A stretch of DNA of 64,000 nucleotides from positions 1 through 64,000 of the forward strand of contig NZ_FOKK01000019.1 of NCBI RefSeq assembly GCF_900112005.1, given 5' to 3'. The notes beneath the pieces were generated by a model. That model was not told the DNA's origin and made no database searches. It saw only the letters and a program-made list of their open reading frames with translations. A program made the position numbers and the translations under genes. Positions 1-7,794 of the stretch are shown here, in pieces. Within the stretch, counting starts at the first letter, position 1; each line of letters starts with the position of its first letter. This DNA comes from Algoriphagus aquimarinus (GTDB taxonomy: Bacteria; Bacteroidota; Bacteroidia; Cytophagales; Cyclobacteriaceae).

Positions 1-1360
1 TGGTAGTATCCCATTAAGTGTGTAAGTGTAGAAAAGTTATTCTATAATTTTTCGGCCCATTCAAAGGCCTGGAAAAATTTATGGAAATAACTTTTCGGGG
101 TAACTTTACACATTTAAAGCTATGAAAAAAGAAGATGTTCTAAGCGAGGAATTCCTCAAGCAGTTCAAAACCGGCGAAGAGTTGTACTCTTTTCTTTCTC
201 AGATTCAAAAACGTGGGGTAGAACAGATCCTCGAAGGCGAACTGGATTCCCATTTGGGATACGATAAGCACCAGACTTCCATTAGTGCCAATGCACGTAA
301 CGGTCACAGCAAGAAAAAAATCAAAAACCAGTTTGGTGTAGCTGAGATTCAGGTGCCACGAGACAGAGATGCCTCCTTTGCTCCTGCGCTTATTCCAAAG
401 CGTAAGAACATGGCGGAGGGAGTGGAAAATATCATCATTTCCCTGTATGCCAAGGGGATGAGTGTCAGTGATATTGAAGAACAGATCAGGGAGCTCTATA
501 ATATTGAACTGTCCACCTCAGCGATATCACGGATCACCGAGCGCGTTTCACAGGACATTACCTTGTGGCAAAACAGACCGCTGGAATCAGTCTATTGCAT
601 CGTCTGGATGGATGGTATTGTATTCAAAGTCAGAGAAAGTTCCAGAGTCATCGACAAAACCATTTACATCGCTATAGGTCTGCGAACAGATGGAAAGAAG
701 GAAGTCTTGGGGCTTTGGTTGGGGAAAAACGAATCCGCAGCCTTCTGGCTGAGTGTATTGACAGATTTACGTTCCAGAGGCGTTCAGGACATCCTGATCA
801 CCGCCACGGACAATCTGAAGGGCTTTACAGAAGCCATCAGATCCGTTTTTCCCGAATCCACCAAGCAGATCTGCATCGTCCATCAAATCCGCAATGCCTG
901 CCGATATGTGGTCTGGAAGGACAGAAAGGCCTTCACTGCTGATATGAAGGAAATCTACACTGCTCCCAACCGTGAAGCAGCAGCACTCGCTCTGGATCAG
1001 TTAGAAGCCATCTGGAGTCAGAAATACGGCTATGCAATCAAAAGCTGGAGGGACAACTGGGAAGAGTTGACTGCATTTTTGGCTTTCCCGATGGAAATCC
1101 GAAAGATCATCTACACCACCAATATCATTGAAAACCTGAATGGGAAAATCAGAAAATACACCAAGAATAAACTTTCCTATCCGACCGATGATGCAGTAAT
1201 GAAGTCCGTATTCCTGGCCGTTAACGAATCCACTAAAAAATGGACGATGCCAATCCGGGATTGGGGCACCATCTTAAACCAATTTATGATTATGTTTGAA
1301 AACCGTCTAAAATTCTAACCAACCTTAAAATTCATTTACACACTTTTCGGGATAGTGTCA
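1..1360 (+). mobile_element. IS256-family insertion sequence, complete
   Basis: The element contains one transposase gene between imperfect terminal inverted repeats of about 30 bp. The left end (1-30, starting TGGTAGTATCCC) matches the reverse complement of the right end (about 1331-1360) at roughly 22 of 30 positions, including the shared blocks TATCCC and AAGTGTGTAA. The right end abuts the stop codon of the neighbouring minus-strand gene. IS256 elements usually make 8-9 bp target duplications; the right flank would be 1361-1368 (attaattg), but the left flank lies outside the window. The exact left boundary could be a few bases before position 1. Confidence 0.85.
122..1318 (+). CDS. IS256-family transposase (DDE/MULE type)
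   Basis: This 398-residue protein has the usual length for IS256 transposases and moves the element by cut-and-paste or copy-out transposition. The first half shows the family's N-terminal region, with a GHSKKK basic patch and the conserved VPRDRD segment near residues 78-83. The predicted catalytic acidic residues are D164 (in WMDGIVFK), D230 (in TATDNLKGF) and E337 (in TTNIIENLNGKIR), the classic spacing of the family. A C/H motif (CIVHQIRN, about 251-258) lies between the second D and the E. The frame is intact from ATG to TAA, so the copy may be active. No passenger gene is present. Confidence 0.95.
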   Translation: MKKEDVLSEEFLKQFKTGEELYSFLSQIQKRGVEQILEGELDSHLGYDKHQTSISANARNGHSKKKIKNQFGVAEIQVPRDRDASFAPALIPKRKNMAEGVENIIISLYAKGMSVSDIEEQIRELYNIELSTSAISRITERVSQDITLWQNRPLESVYCIVWMDGIVFKVRESSRVIDKTIYIAIGLRTDGKKEVLGLWLGKNESAAFWLSVLTDLRSRGVQDILITATDNLKGFTEAIRSVFPESTKQICIVHQIRNACRYVVWKDRKAFTADMKEIYTAPNREAAALALDQLEAIWSQKYGYAIKSWRDNWEELTAFLAFPMEIRKIIYTTNIIENLNGKIRKYTKNKLSYPTDDAVMKSVFLAVNESTKKWTMPIRDWGTILNQFMIMFENRLKF

Positions 1361-1361
1361 A

Positions 1362-2213
1362 TTAATTGTCTTTTCGATAGACCAGATTTCCGTCCTTATC
1401 CCATTCAGCACGAATGTAGGGGCGGAAATTTTTTGTATACGCTGCTTCCTGGTATTGAACCTCGCGCTTTCGAATTGCTTTGGTATTGTTAGTGTCCCAA
1501 TATTCCGTCCAAAGCCCTACTTTTTCTCCGAATTGATATTCTCCAGTCACAGCCACTTGCTTGTCTTCATAGAAGTAAAAGTAGTTTCCCTCTTCTAATC
1601 CGTATTGGACTGGTATGATTTCTTGGATGCTTTTGGTGGTCTGGTCGAAATAGCGAGTTCTAGACTCTCTAGGCCAACCTTCTGTAAAGTGATTTTTGTC
1701 CTGAAGTACATTTTTTGAGTCAAATAGCATCCAGGTTTTGTGCTTAGTGCCATAGTAGAACATGCCACTTTCTACCACTTCTTCATTAATTACACGTTCG
1801 TAAGGCCCATGAAGCAGGTAGCCTTTTCCAGCTACATAATCTTTGGTCTTGATGCTTCTATCCTGCGTGTCAAACCAATATACGTCGCGAATATATGGAT
1901 CAGGATTGCGAGTTAAATCTGTATAATTGAAGTGTTCAAAAATCTGCTGACCTCTAATTTCCTTCCGTGTATAGCCTTTTTTAGTTTTTATTCCGAACCA
2001 TTCATTCTTACGTGCTTTCTTTTTCTTCTCTTTTTTTTCTTCCTTTTCTTTGGAGTCATCAAAAAGCAGCAAAGGCATAGTGGTAGGAAGTAACCTTGAA
2101 TTTACCACACCACTAGAATCAGGATCTGATTTGGGTTTTGATTCTTCTTTTTGTGCAAAAGAAACCTTGCTCAAAAGTAGGAGGAAAATAAAACTGATAT
2201 AAAATCTACTCAT
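1362..2213 (-). CDS. secreted protein with MORN/YwqK-like repeats, function unknown
   Basis: About 283 residues if translation starts at the ATG at 2213; a TTG nine bases upstream gives a slightly longer frame but is less likely. An N-terminal signal peptide (MSRFYISFIFLLLLSKVSFAQ) is followed by a charged, Lys/Glu-rich linker (about residues 40-75). The second half carries glycine/aromatic motifs such as GEYQFGEKVGLWTEYWD and an earlier FYYGTKHKTWMLFD, which resemble MORN or YwqK-type repeats. It is probably a periplasmic or surface protein. The IS ends one base from its TAA stop, so the coding frame seems complete, but its original downstream sequence has been displaced. Confidence 0.6.
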   Translation of the reverse strand: MSRFYISFIFLLLLSKVSFAQKEESKPKSDPDSSGVVNSRLLPTTMPLLLFDDSKEKEEKKEKKKKARKNEWFGIKTKKGYTRKEIRGQQIFEHFNYTDLTRNPDPYIRDVYWFDTQDRSIKTKDYVAGKGYLLHGPYERVINEEVVESGMFYYGTKHKTWMLFDSKNVLQDKNHFTEGWPRESRTRYFDQTTKSIQEIIPVQYGLEEGNYFYFYEDKQVAVTGEYQFGEKVGLWTEYWDTNNTKAIRKREVQYQEAAYTKNFRPYIRAEWDKDGNLVYRKDN

Positions 2214-2310
2214 TGTATACAAAAACGCAATTTACTTCGGTGTATTTTATCCAAAAATAACATTTCGAGATCAAAACCCACCGATTGTTTAGATTTTATA
2301 ATCTTCTCTC

Positions 2311-2318
2311 TATTTTTG
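2311..2318 (+). promoter_or_regulatory. candidate Bacteroidota -7 box (TATTTTTG)
   Basis: The octamer fits TAnnTTTG and ends 28 bases before the aminotransferase ATG, implying a leader of about 20 nt. The -33 element is weak: a TTTAG at 2288-2292 lies at the right distance, and a TTG at 2285-2287 is slightly too far. This is a motif match only. Confidence 0.45.
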
Positions 2319-2346
2319 TGGAATTTGTAATAAAATCTCTCAAACA

Positions 2347-3549
2347 ATGAATTCTATTTTATCAGACCGGATAATCAATATGGAGGAATCAGCCACTCTT
2401 GCCATGGCAAAAAAAGCAAGAGAGCTGAAATCACAAGGAGTTGACATCATCAGCCTTAGTTTAGGTGAGCCTGACTTCAAGACTCCAAAGCATATCCAAG
2501 AGGCTGCAAAAGATGCAATCGACGAAGGAAAGTACTTTTCATATCCTCCTGTAGCGGGTTATCAGGATTTGAGAGAAGCTATCGCAAAGAAGCTTCGTGA
2601 GGAGAACGAAATCGCTGAAGCAAAAGCTGAAAATATCGTTGTTTCTACCGGTGCTAAGCATTCTATCGCCAATGTATTCATGTGCATGGTGAATGAAGGC
2701 GATGAGGTAGTCATCTTCTCTCCTTACTGGGTGAGTTATGCCGAAATCATCAAGTTAGCTGGTGGCGTCCCAGTATTGATCGAAGGAACCTTGGAGAATA
2801 ACTTCAAAGCAACTGCCGCTCAATTAGAAGCTGCTATTACTCCAAAGACTAAAGCAGTAATCTATTCTTCTCCATGTAACCCTACTGGATCCGTATTTAG
2901 CAAAGAAGAGCTAGAAGCAATCGCAGAGGTGGTGAAAAAGCATGAGAATATCATGGTGATCGCAGATGAGATCTATGAGAAAATAAACTTCGCAGGAAGA
3001 AACTACAGCATCGGATCATTCCCAGGAATGTTCGATAGAACTATTACAGTAAATGGTTTCTCTAAGGGCTATGCCATGACTGGCTGGAGAGTGGGTTATA
3101 TCTGTGCTCCAGTTTGGATGGCGAAATCTGTTGAGAAAATTCAGGGTCAGTTTACTTCTGGAGGAACAGGCATCGCTCAAAGAGCAGCTTTGGCTGGTAT
3201 TTCTGGAGATCAGACTCCAACCACTGAAATGGCTAATGCTTACCTAAGAAGAAGAGGTTTGGTATTGGATTTACTTCGTGATATTCCAGGAATCAAAACT
3301 CACGTACCAGAAGGCGCATTCTATTTCTTCCCAGACGTTACGGCTTTCTTTGGTAAGTCTGCCAAAGGGCATGACGTAAAAGACGCAGATGACCTTTGTT
3401 TGTATCTTTTGGCAGAAGCTCACGTGTCCTTAGTGACAGGAACTGCTTTCGGAGCGCCAAATTGTATTAGACTTTCTTATGCGGCATCAGACGCGGAATT
3501 GGTAGATGCACTAGGCAGAATGAAAAAAGCGCTCGGTGAGTTAGCTTAA
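2347..3549 (+). CDS. PLP-dependent class I/II aminotransferase (aspartate aminotransferase-like)
   Basis: This 400-residue fold-type I aminotransferase is the normal length for the aspartate/tyrosine aminotransferase Ib group. Visible motifs are SLGEPDF near residue 40 (substrate carboxylate side), SSPCNPTG with N178 and ADEIYEK with D207 (both pyridoxal contacts), and NGFSKGYAMTGWRVGY with K240 as the Schiff-base lysine. An Arg in NCIRLSYA near the C terminus should bind the substrate alpha-carboxylate. It probably transfers amino groups between aspartate, or a related amino acid, and 2-oxoglutarate in the cytoplasm; exact specificity cannot be read. It appears monocistronic, with a candidate promoter upstream and a terminator at 3711-3740. 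Confidence 0.9.
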   Translation: MNSILSDRIINMEESATLAMAKKARELKSQGVDIISLSLGEPDFKTPKHIQEAAKDAIDEGKYFSYPPVAGYQDLREAIAKKLREENEIAEAKAENIVVSTGAKHSIANVFMCMVNEGDEVVIFSPYWVSYAEIIKLAGGVPVLIEGTLENNFKATAAQLEAAITPKTKAVIYSSPCNPTGSVFSKEELEAIAEVVKKHENIMVIADEIYEKINFAGRNYSIGSFPGMFDRTITVNGFSKGYAMTGWRVGYICAPVWMAKSVEKIQGQFTSGGTGIAQRAALAGISGDQTPTTEMANAYLRRRGLVLDLLRDIPGIKTHVPEGAFYFFPDVTAFFGKSAKGHDVKDADDLCLYLLAEAHVSLVTGTAFGAPNCIRLSYAASDAELVDALGRMKKALGELA

Positions 3550-3710
3550 TCTGATTATCCGTAATGATGCCAGTATTGCTTTTTTCTTCACTATCCTGAC
3601 CGAAGACCGAAGACGGATGTCCGAAGCGAGCCTCAATCTAAAAGTTGATCATACTCGCTAGAAGAGTAGGTTTTCTTGGCTAGAAAACAGATACAACAAA
3701 TGTTAGAACT

Positions 3711-3740
3711 TAACCCCGGCAAACGTCGGGGTTATTTTTT
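3711..3740 (+). terminator. rho-independent terminator
   Basis: The stem TAACCCCG pairs with CGGGGTTA across a short loop and is followed by a run of T. It lies between the aminotransferase and the glycosyltransferase, about 160 bases after the first gene's stop, and separates the two transcription units. Confidence 0.75.
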
Positions 3741-3779
3741 GCCTAGCCAGAAAGGCTTATTTTTGGGAAAAATTACCCT

Positions 3780-4490
3780 ATGGCTGAAGTAATCGTAATC
3801 ACCCCCGTCAAAAATTCACTTGACACGACCTTGGATACTGCAAGAGCAATTGCTGAATCGACAGTAAGGGTTAGACATATTATTTTTAATGACTTCAGTA
3901 CAGAAGAGACCAAAGCAGGGCTTGAGCAGAATGAAGCTGGAATCGGTTATGAGCTCATTCATTTGGAAGAGCACACAGACCACCCATCTCCAAATTATAA
4001 ACTGGTACTTCAGATGGCTCAAAAAATGGCAAATGAAGCTGGATTGCCACTGTTAGTAATAGAATCAGATGTAGTAGTGAAGCCCGAGACTATTGCTGAC
4101 TTGCTCAGTTTTCAGAATTCAACTCCCAAATCTGGCTTAGTGGGATCCGTGACCGTAGATGAGAAAGGAGTGGTAAATTTCCCATATCTGAAATTCAAAG
4201 GGGTGAAGGAATCAGTGATCGATACTTCAAGAAGTTTGAGCTTTTGCTGTACACTTTTCGGGACTGACTTTTTGAAAGCCTTTGACTTCATGGGATTAGA
4301 TGAAGCGAAAGATTGGTATGATACGTTTATCTCCAAGAAGTCCATCGAACTGGGATACAAGAATCATGTGCTGATGAATGCTCCAGTGTGGCATAGACCT
4401 CATGCAAGTAGACCATGGAAGCAATTGAAATACAGTAATCCACTGAAATACTATTTCTTGAAATTTTGGAAGGGTATGGATAAGATTTGA
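3780..4490 (+). CDS. GT2-like glycosyltransferase
   Basis: A 236-residue GT-A fold protein without a signal peptide. The N terminus (VIVITPVKNSLDTTLDTARAI) and the strand HIIFNDFSTEET (about residues 33-44) match the nucleotide-binding half of GT2 enzymes, with NDFS in place of the usual NDGS. The acidic metal-binding triad is probably ESDVV (about 94-98). A C-terminal hydrophobic/aromatic stretch (about 220-236) may sit at the membrane. It probably adds a sugar to a surface glycan from a nucleotide sugar; donor and acceptor are unknown. It converges with the FkbM methyltransferase gene and lies in the same small glycan group. Confidence 0.75.
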   Translation: MAEVIVITPVKNSLDTTLDTARAIAESTVRVRHIIFNDFSTEETKAGLEQNEAGIGYELIHLEEHTDHPSPNYKLVLQMAQKMANEAGLPLLVIESDVVVKPETIADLLSFQNSTPKSGLVGSVTVDEKGVVNFPYLKFKGVKESVIDTSRSLSFCCTLFGTDFLKAFDFMGLDEAKDWYDTFISKKSIELGYKNHVLMNAPVWHRPHASRPWKQLKYSNPLKYYFLKFWKGMDKI

Positions 4491-4515
4491 TCTATTTCCT
4501 TCCACCAAAATAATT

Positions 4516-5340
4516 CTATTGAAAAAAATGAGCGAATTGACTTAGCTCTTTCTTTACTGCCAAAGTATCTCTACCGAATTCTTTGAGGTTGTAATTTTCA
4601 GATCTAAGTAACTGATAACACTCTTCCAAGTCTTCAGGATTGAGATTCTCATTTTCAAATATTATCGCTTGAGGTTTAGTTCTCGGGATATTGAATATCC
4701 GGATTACTTCAAGATCAAAACCTTCCGCATCTACTTGAAGAAGATCTATTTTGGATATTCCGTAGGTGTTCAATAAAGTTTCGGGGCAGATTACCTTCAC
4801 CTCTTCTGAGGTAATTTGTTTTTGAGGGTCGGTTGGTATTTCTATTCCAAACTTCGCGCAGTTTTTTTGTGCTATTCCATCTTCAAAAACCTTTTTGATT
4901 TTTTCTTCTGAAAAGGAAGCTAAGCCTGTAGCCCACCTCATGTTGCTAAATCCTATTTTGTAAAGTTTTTGGGAGCCATCTTGATAGCCAATAGCTGCGC
5001 AAACTGGATTTAACCCAGGATGATTTTTGTAGATTTTACTAAGGGATTCTTTGAATACATCGGGTTGTGGCTCTAGCAATACGCCTTCCCACCTGTCCCT
5101 CTTAATGAATTTATGAATTGGGTCATTCGTGATGCCATCATTTGCGCCAATCTGAACAACAAAAAAATCACCTTTTTTGGATAACGAGAATTGGGAAAGG
5201 AAATCTGATAAACTGCCTTTTTTTGGGGAATACAGATGACGGTAGAAAAACAGAAAAAAGAAATTGTCTGATGCGCTGAGGTTAAAACGAAGTTTTTTCC
5301 AATAGTCTTTGAATCCAGATGTGATTTGAGTGTTTGTCAT
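4516..5340 (-). CDS. FkbM-family methyltransferase
   Basis: This 274-residue protein shows the FkbM / Methyltransf_21 signature. FVVQIGANDGITNDP (about residues 60-74) is the SAM-binding motif I of the family. Later come DLLQVDAEGFDLEVIR and IIFENENL, the acidic strand and the post-motif segment. Members methylate hydroxyl groups, frequently on surface sugars. No signal peptide or membrane segment is evident, so it is likely cytosolic. It reads towards the GT2 gene at 3780-4490, with 25 bases between the two stops. The neighbourhood suggests a role in decorating extracellular polysaccharide, but that is inference. Confidence 0.85.
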   Translation of the reverse strand: MTNTQITSGFKDYWKKLRFNLSASDNFFFLFFYRHLYSPKKGSLSDFLSQFSLSKKGDFFVVQIGANDGITNDPIHKFIKRDRWEGVLLEPQPDVFKESLSKIYKNHPGLNPVCAAIGYQDGSQKLYKIGFSNMRWATGLASFSEEKIKKVFEDGIAQKNCAKFGIEIPTDPQKQITSEEVKVICPETLLNTYGISKIDLLQVDAEGFDLEVIRIFNIPRTKPQAIIFENENLNPEDLEECYQLLRSENYNLKEFGRDTLAVKKELSQFAHFFQ

Positions 5341-5583
5341 TTAGCTCTATTAGAGTATTGCTGAATTCTTTATTTGAATTAATTTCTTGCCTCAGTAAGT
5401 ACAAAAAAATAAATGAAACGAGGTGTTCTAATTTAAACTTAAGGAGCTTTTAGCGCATAGAAATCAATTGGACAATCCATTTGCATGGATAAGTGCTATG
5501 CAGCCCAGTGTTACTTATTTCACTGCTTAATATGTGTTCCCTTTAATCTTCACGCCTCACTTTATTGCGAAGAATATATCTGC

Positions 5584-6360
5584 TTATAGCTTACCTAGAA
5601 GTTTCATAAGTGTATTGTAAGGCTTCGACCAGGTTCGTTGAAAGCGGAGTGGACCATTTAATTCTCTTTTGAAGAATTCCTCATGGTGTTCATTGAGGTA
5701 GGCTATGCGCTCCCTTTTCTTTAAAGAAGTACCGGTTTTTTTTCGCTTGCTTCCCTGATGAATCCGGTAATAAAAACCAACGAAAGGTAGTTTGATTACA
5801 TCCCCTCCATTTTTTAGCATTTTGATCCAAAATTCCCAGTCTTCTCTTCCCATTTTCATGTTATCACTGAAGCTTCCTACAGCCAATGCGTCAGCTTTTC
5901 TGAAAATGCCACTTACGAAAATCATATTGTCTCTAGCCAAAGCATTCAGACTGAAAGGCTTTAAATTCCAAGGGCGTTTTCCATTTTCATCGAATTTCAC
6001 CGCTTCACAATAGACAACCTTAACTTCTGGCCTTTTTTCTAAAATAGCAATAGCTTTTTCTATGTATTCTGGGGAGATCAAATCATCCCCGTCTAAGGGT
6101 AAAATATATTTTCCATTTGAAAATTCAATCCCTGCATTTCTTGCTTTGGCGACGCCTGAATTTGACTGATTTAACAAATAAATATTTTTGTGTTTTTCTG
6201 TAAGCTCTTCAGCAATTTCCTTGCTGTTGTCCGTAGAACCATCATTTATAATAATGATTTCTAGATGAGGATAGGTTGAATTGAGTGCTGACTCTACAGT
6301 AGATGTAAGGAAGTTAGCCTGGTTGTAGCAGGGAATTAGTATAGAAATGGTGGGATTCAA
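5584..6360 (-). CDS. glycosyltransferase family 2
   Basis: A 258-residue GT2 enzyme with a textbook N-terminal catalytic domain. ISILIPCYNQANFL (5-18) starts the fold, IINDGSTDNS (37-46) binds the nucleotide, and LPLDGDDLISPEYI (88-100) carries the metal-binding D-x-D. A further conserved segment, GREDWEFWIKML, lies near 180-190 and probably supplies the catalytic base (EDWE). No membrane segments are visible. It likely transfers a sugar during synthesis of cell-surface polysaccharide, together with the FkbM and GT2 genes to the left. About 240 bases without a gene separate it from the FkbM start. Confidence 0.9.
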   Translation of the reverse strand: MNPTISILIPCYNQANFLTSTVESALNSTYPHLEIIIINDGSTDNSKEIAEELTEKHKNIYLLNQSNSGVAKARNAGIEFSNGKYILPLDGDDLISPEYIEKAIAILEKRPEVKVVYCEAVKFDENGKRPWNLKPFSLNALARDNMIFVSGIFRKADALAVGSFSDNMKMGREDWEFWIKMLKNGGDVIKLPFVGFYYRIHQGSKRKKTGTSLKKRERIAYLNEHHEEFFKRELNGPLRFQRTWSKPYNTLMKLLGKL

Positions 6361-6699
6361 ACCTTAATATTGATATAGTGAAGCGATTGCAATTTAGTTG
6401 AATAGTCTGTGAGTTTTGCAATTGTAGGGATTGTTGCCTAATTGAGCCATTAACGATATTTTTATTTTGGATAGGCCTAAAAAACCCAAACAAAAATTTG
6501 TTTAGTCGCCCTGAATTGATAACTTTAAAGTGGTGATTAAACAACTTTTTATTAATATTTGATTTTTTTAAACACGGATTCTTTAAACAATCCATTTTTC
6601 TAACTCAAGCTGTTTCAAAGAAAATCCGGGCTACGGCTCGGATTTTTTTTTGAAATTTTTTTAGTGAACTTTCGATTTCCGAATTGCTTAAAGGCCCCC
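6361..6699. other. 339-bp divergent intergenic region with an orphan terminator
   Basis: This lies between the start of the GT2 gene (minus) and the start of the DUF4421 gene (plus). It is AT-rich and I see no convincing ORF; a short minus-strand frame inside it has no family-like features. It contains a strong plus-strand terminator (6622-6651), which is unexpected between two divergent genes. AATATTTG near 6560-6568 is a one-mismatch -7 box, so a small transcript ending at the terminator is possible. Confidence 0.5.
6622..6651 (+). terminator. rho-independent terminator with no obvious gene before it
   Basis: The nine-base-pair stem AATCCGGGC / GCTCGGATT (one G:T pair) encloses a TACG tetraloop and is followed by nine T on the plus strand. 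No plus-strand gene precedes it within the divergent intergenic region, so it may end a small RNA or be a remnant of a lost gene. Confidence 0.8.
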
Positions 6700-7728
6700 A
6701 TGATCAAAAATAAGAATTTACTTTTCCTGGTTTTTACATTTGCCTTTTGCATTCGCGGTTTTGGTCAGAATGATAAGTTTCAATATGACACCAGTTATGT
6801 TGAGAGTTCTCACGAAACTTTCGCGATTAGGCTCTTTACTTCTCAGAAGTATACTCGACTAGTTCAAAACATTCCAGACCAAGATCACCCTTTTGTGTTA
6901 AAGCCAAACACTGGTTTGAAAATGGGGGTTGGGTTTAGTTATCAGCGCCTGACTATCAATGTTTCATTTCCAGTTGGGTTTCTATACTCAGATAAGCAAG
7001 AGAATTGGCCTTTCAATTTGGATTTGCATTCACATATTTATGCTCCTAGGCTGATAATTGACTTTTTCGGTCAATTTTATGGAGGGTATAAGATAGATGC
7101 CGATGAGTTAGCAAACGCAGATACGGATTATCTTAGAGAAGACATGCGTTTGTCATCGATGGGTATGAATATGAATTATCTTTTTTTCGGAGATAAATTA
7201 TCGCTTGGAGCTGCTTTCAATCAGACTGCCGTCCAAAAACGCTCTGCATTTTCTCCATTTATAGGATTTGAAATCTATGGAGGAAAAATTAAAGGAGATT
7301 CTCTTTTACTGCCTGAGAGTGAAGTGCCCGACGCCGTCAATTTTGACAAAGCGGGCTATTTTCAAGCAGGTCCAAATGCAGGTTTGGCTGGATCTCTGGT
7401 TTTTGGGAAGGGTTTCTTTCTTACAGGCACTGCATCAGCCAATTTGAGTGGAGGTTATTCCAAATGGCGAAATGGCGAAGAATTCAAAAAATGGGGTGTA
7501 GTTCCTACTTATTACCTCAGAGCTTTTGTTGGCTATAATGGCAATCGTTTCTCTATCAATGGGAATTATGTTTATAAAAATTTGAACTTAGTAGAGGGAG
7601 AAGCTTACGATCAAGCAATCAACACGGGGAATTATAGAGTTATTTTAATGTATAAGTTATACCCTAGGGATAAATTCAAAAAAGGGTTTAATAAAATAAA
7701 CCCACTAAGTGTACTGTTTAATGATTAG
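6700..7728 (+). CDS. DUF4421-family outer-membrane beta-barrel-like protein
   Basis: About 342 residues from the ATG at 6700; a GTG at 6664 would add 12 residues ahead of a good signal peptide and is unlikely. The signal peptide (MIKNKNLLFLVFTFAFCIRGFGQ) is cleaved after FGQ. The body alternates polar and hydrophobic residues in many short strands with glycines and aromatics, as in a beta barrel. The pattern LFTSQKYTRL, then KPNTGLKMGVGFSY, then HIYAPRLIIDFFGQFYGGYK looks like the DUF4421 family of Bacteroidota as I remember it. Function is unknown. It stands alone behind the orphan terminator. Confidence 0.7.
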   Translation: MIKNKNLLFLVFTFAFCIRGFGQNDKFQYDTSYVESSHETFAIRLFTSQKYTRLVQNIPDQDHPFVLKPNTGLKMGVGFSYQRLTINVSFPVGFLYSDKQENWPFNLDLHSHIYAPRLIIDFFGQFYGGYKIDADELANADTDYLREDMRLSSMGMNMNYLFFGDKLSLGAAFNQTAVQKRSAFSPFIGFEIYGGKIKGDSLLLPESEVPDAVNFDKAGYFQAGPNAGLAGSLVFGKGFFLTGTASANLSGGYSKWRNGEEFKKWGVVPTYYLRAFVGYNGNRFSINGNYVYKNLNLVEGEAYDQAINTGNYRVILMYKLYPRDKFKKGFNKINPLSVLFND

Positions 7729-7738
7729 TACATCATCC

Positions 7739-7771
7739 TTTGGACTCTCCGTGATAATTATTTTAGCTTTG
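7739..7771 (+). promoter_or_regulatory. Bacteroidota-type promoter for the ALDH7 gene
   Basis: TTTG at 7739-7742 and TAGCTTTG at 7764-7771 are separated by 21 bases, close to the TTTG-N19-TAnnTTTG consensus. The predicted start of transcription is about 15-20 bases before the ATG at 7795, giving a short leader. Confidence 0.7.
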
Positions 7772-7794
7772 AACACATAAAAAACCCAAATACA

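Noticed and set aside
6314..6595. A 93-residue minus-strand ORF ahead of the GT2 gene
   Set aside because: It overlaps the GT2 start in another frame, has low-complexity composition and no family likeness.
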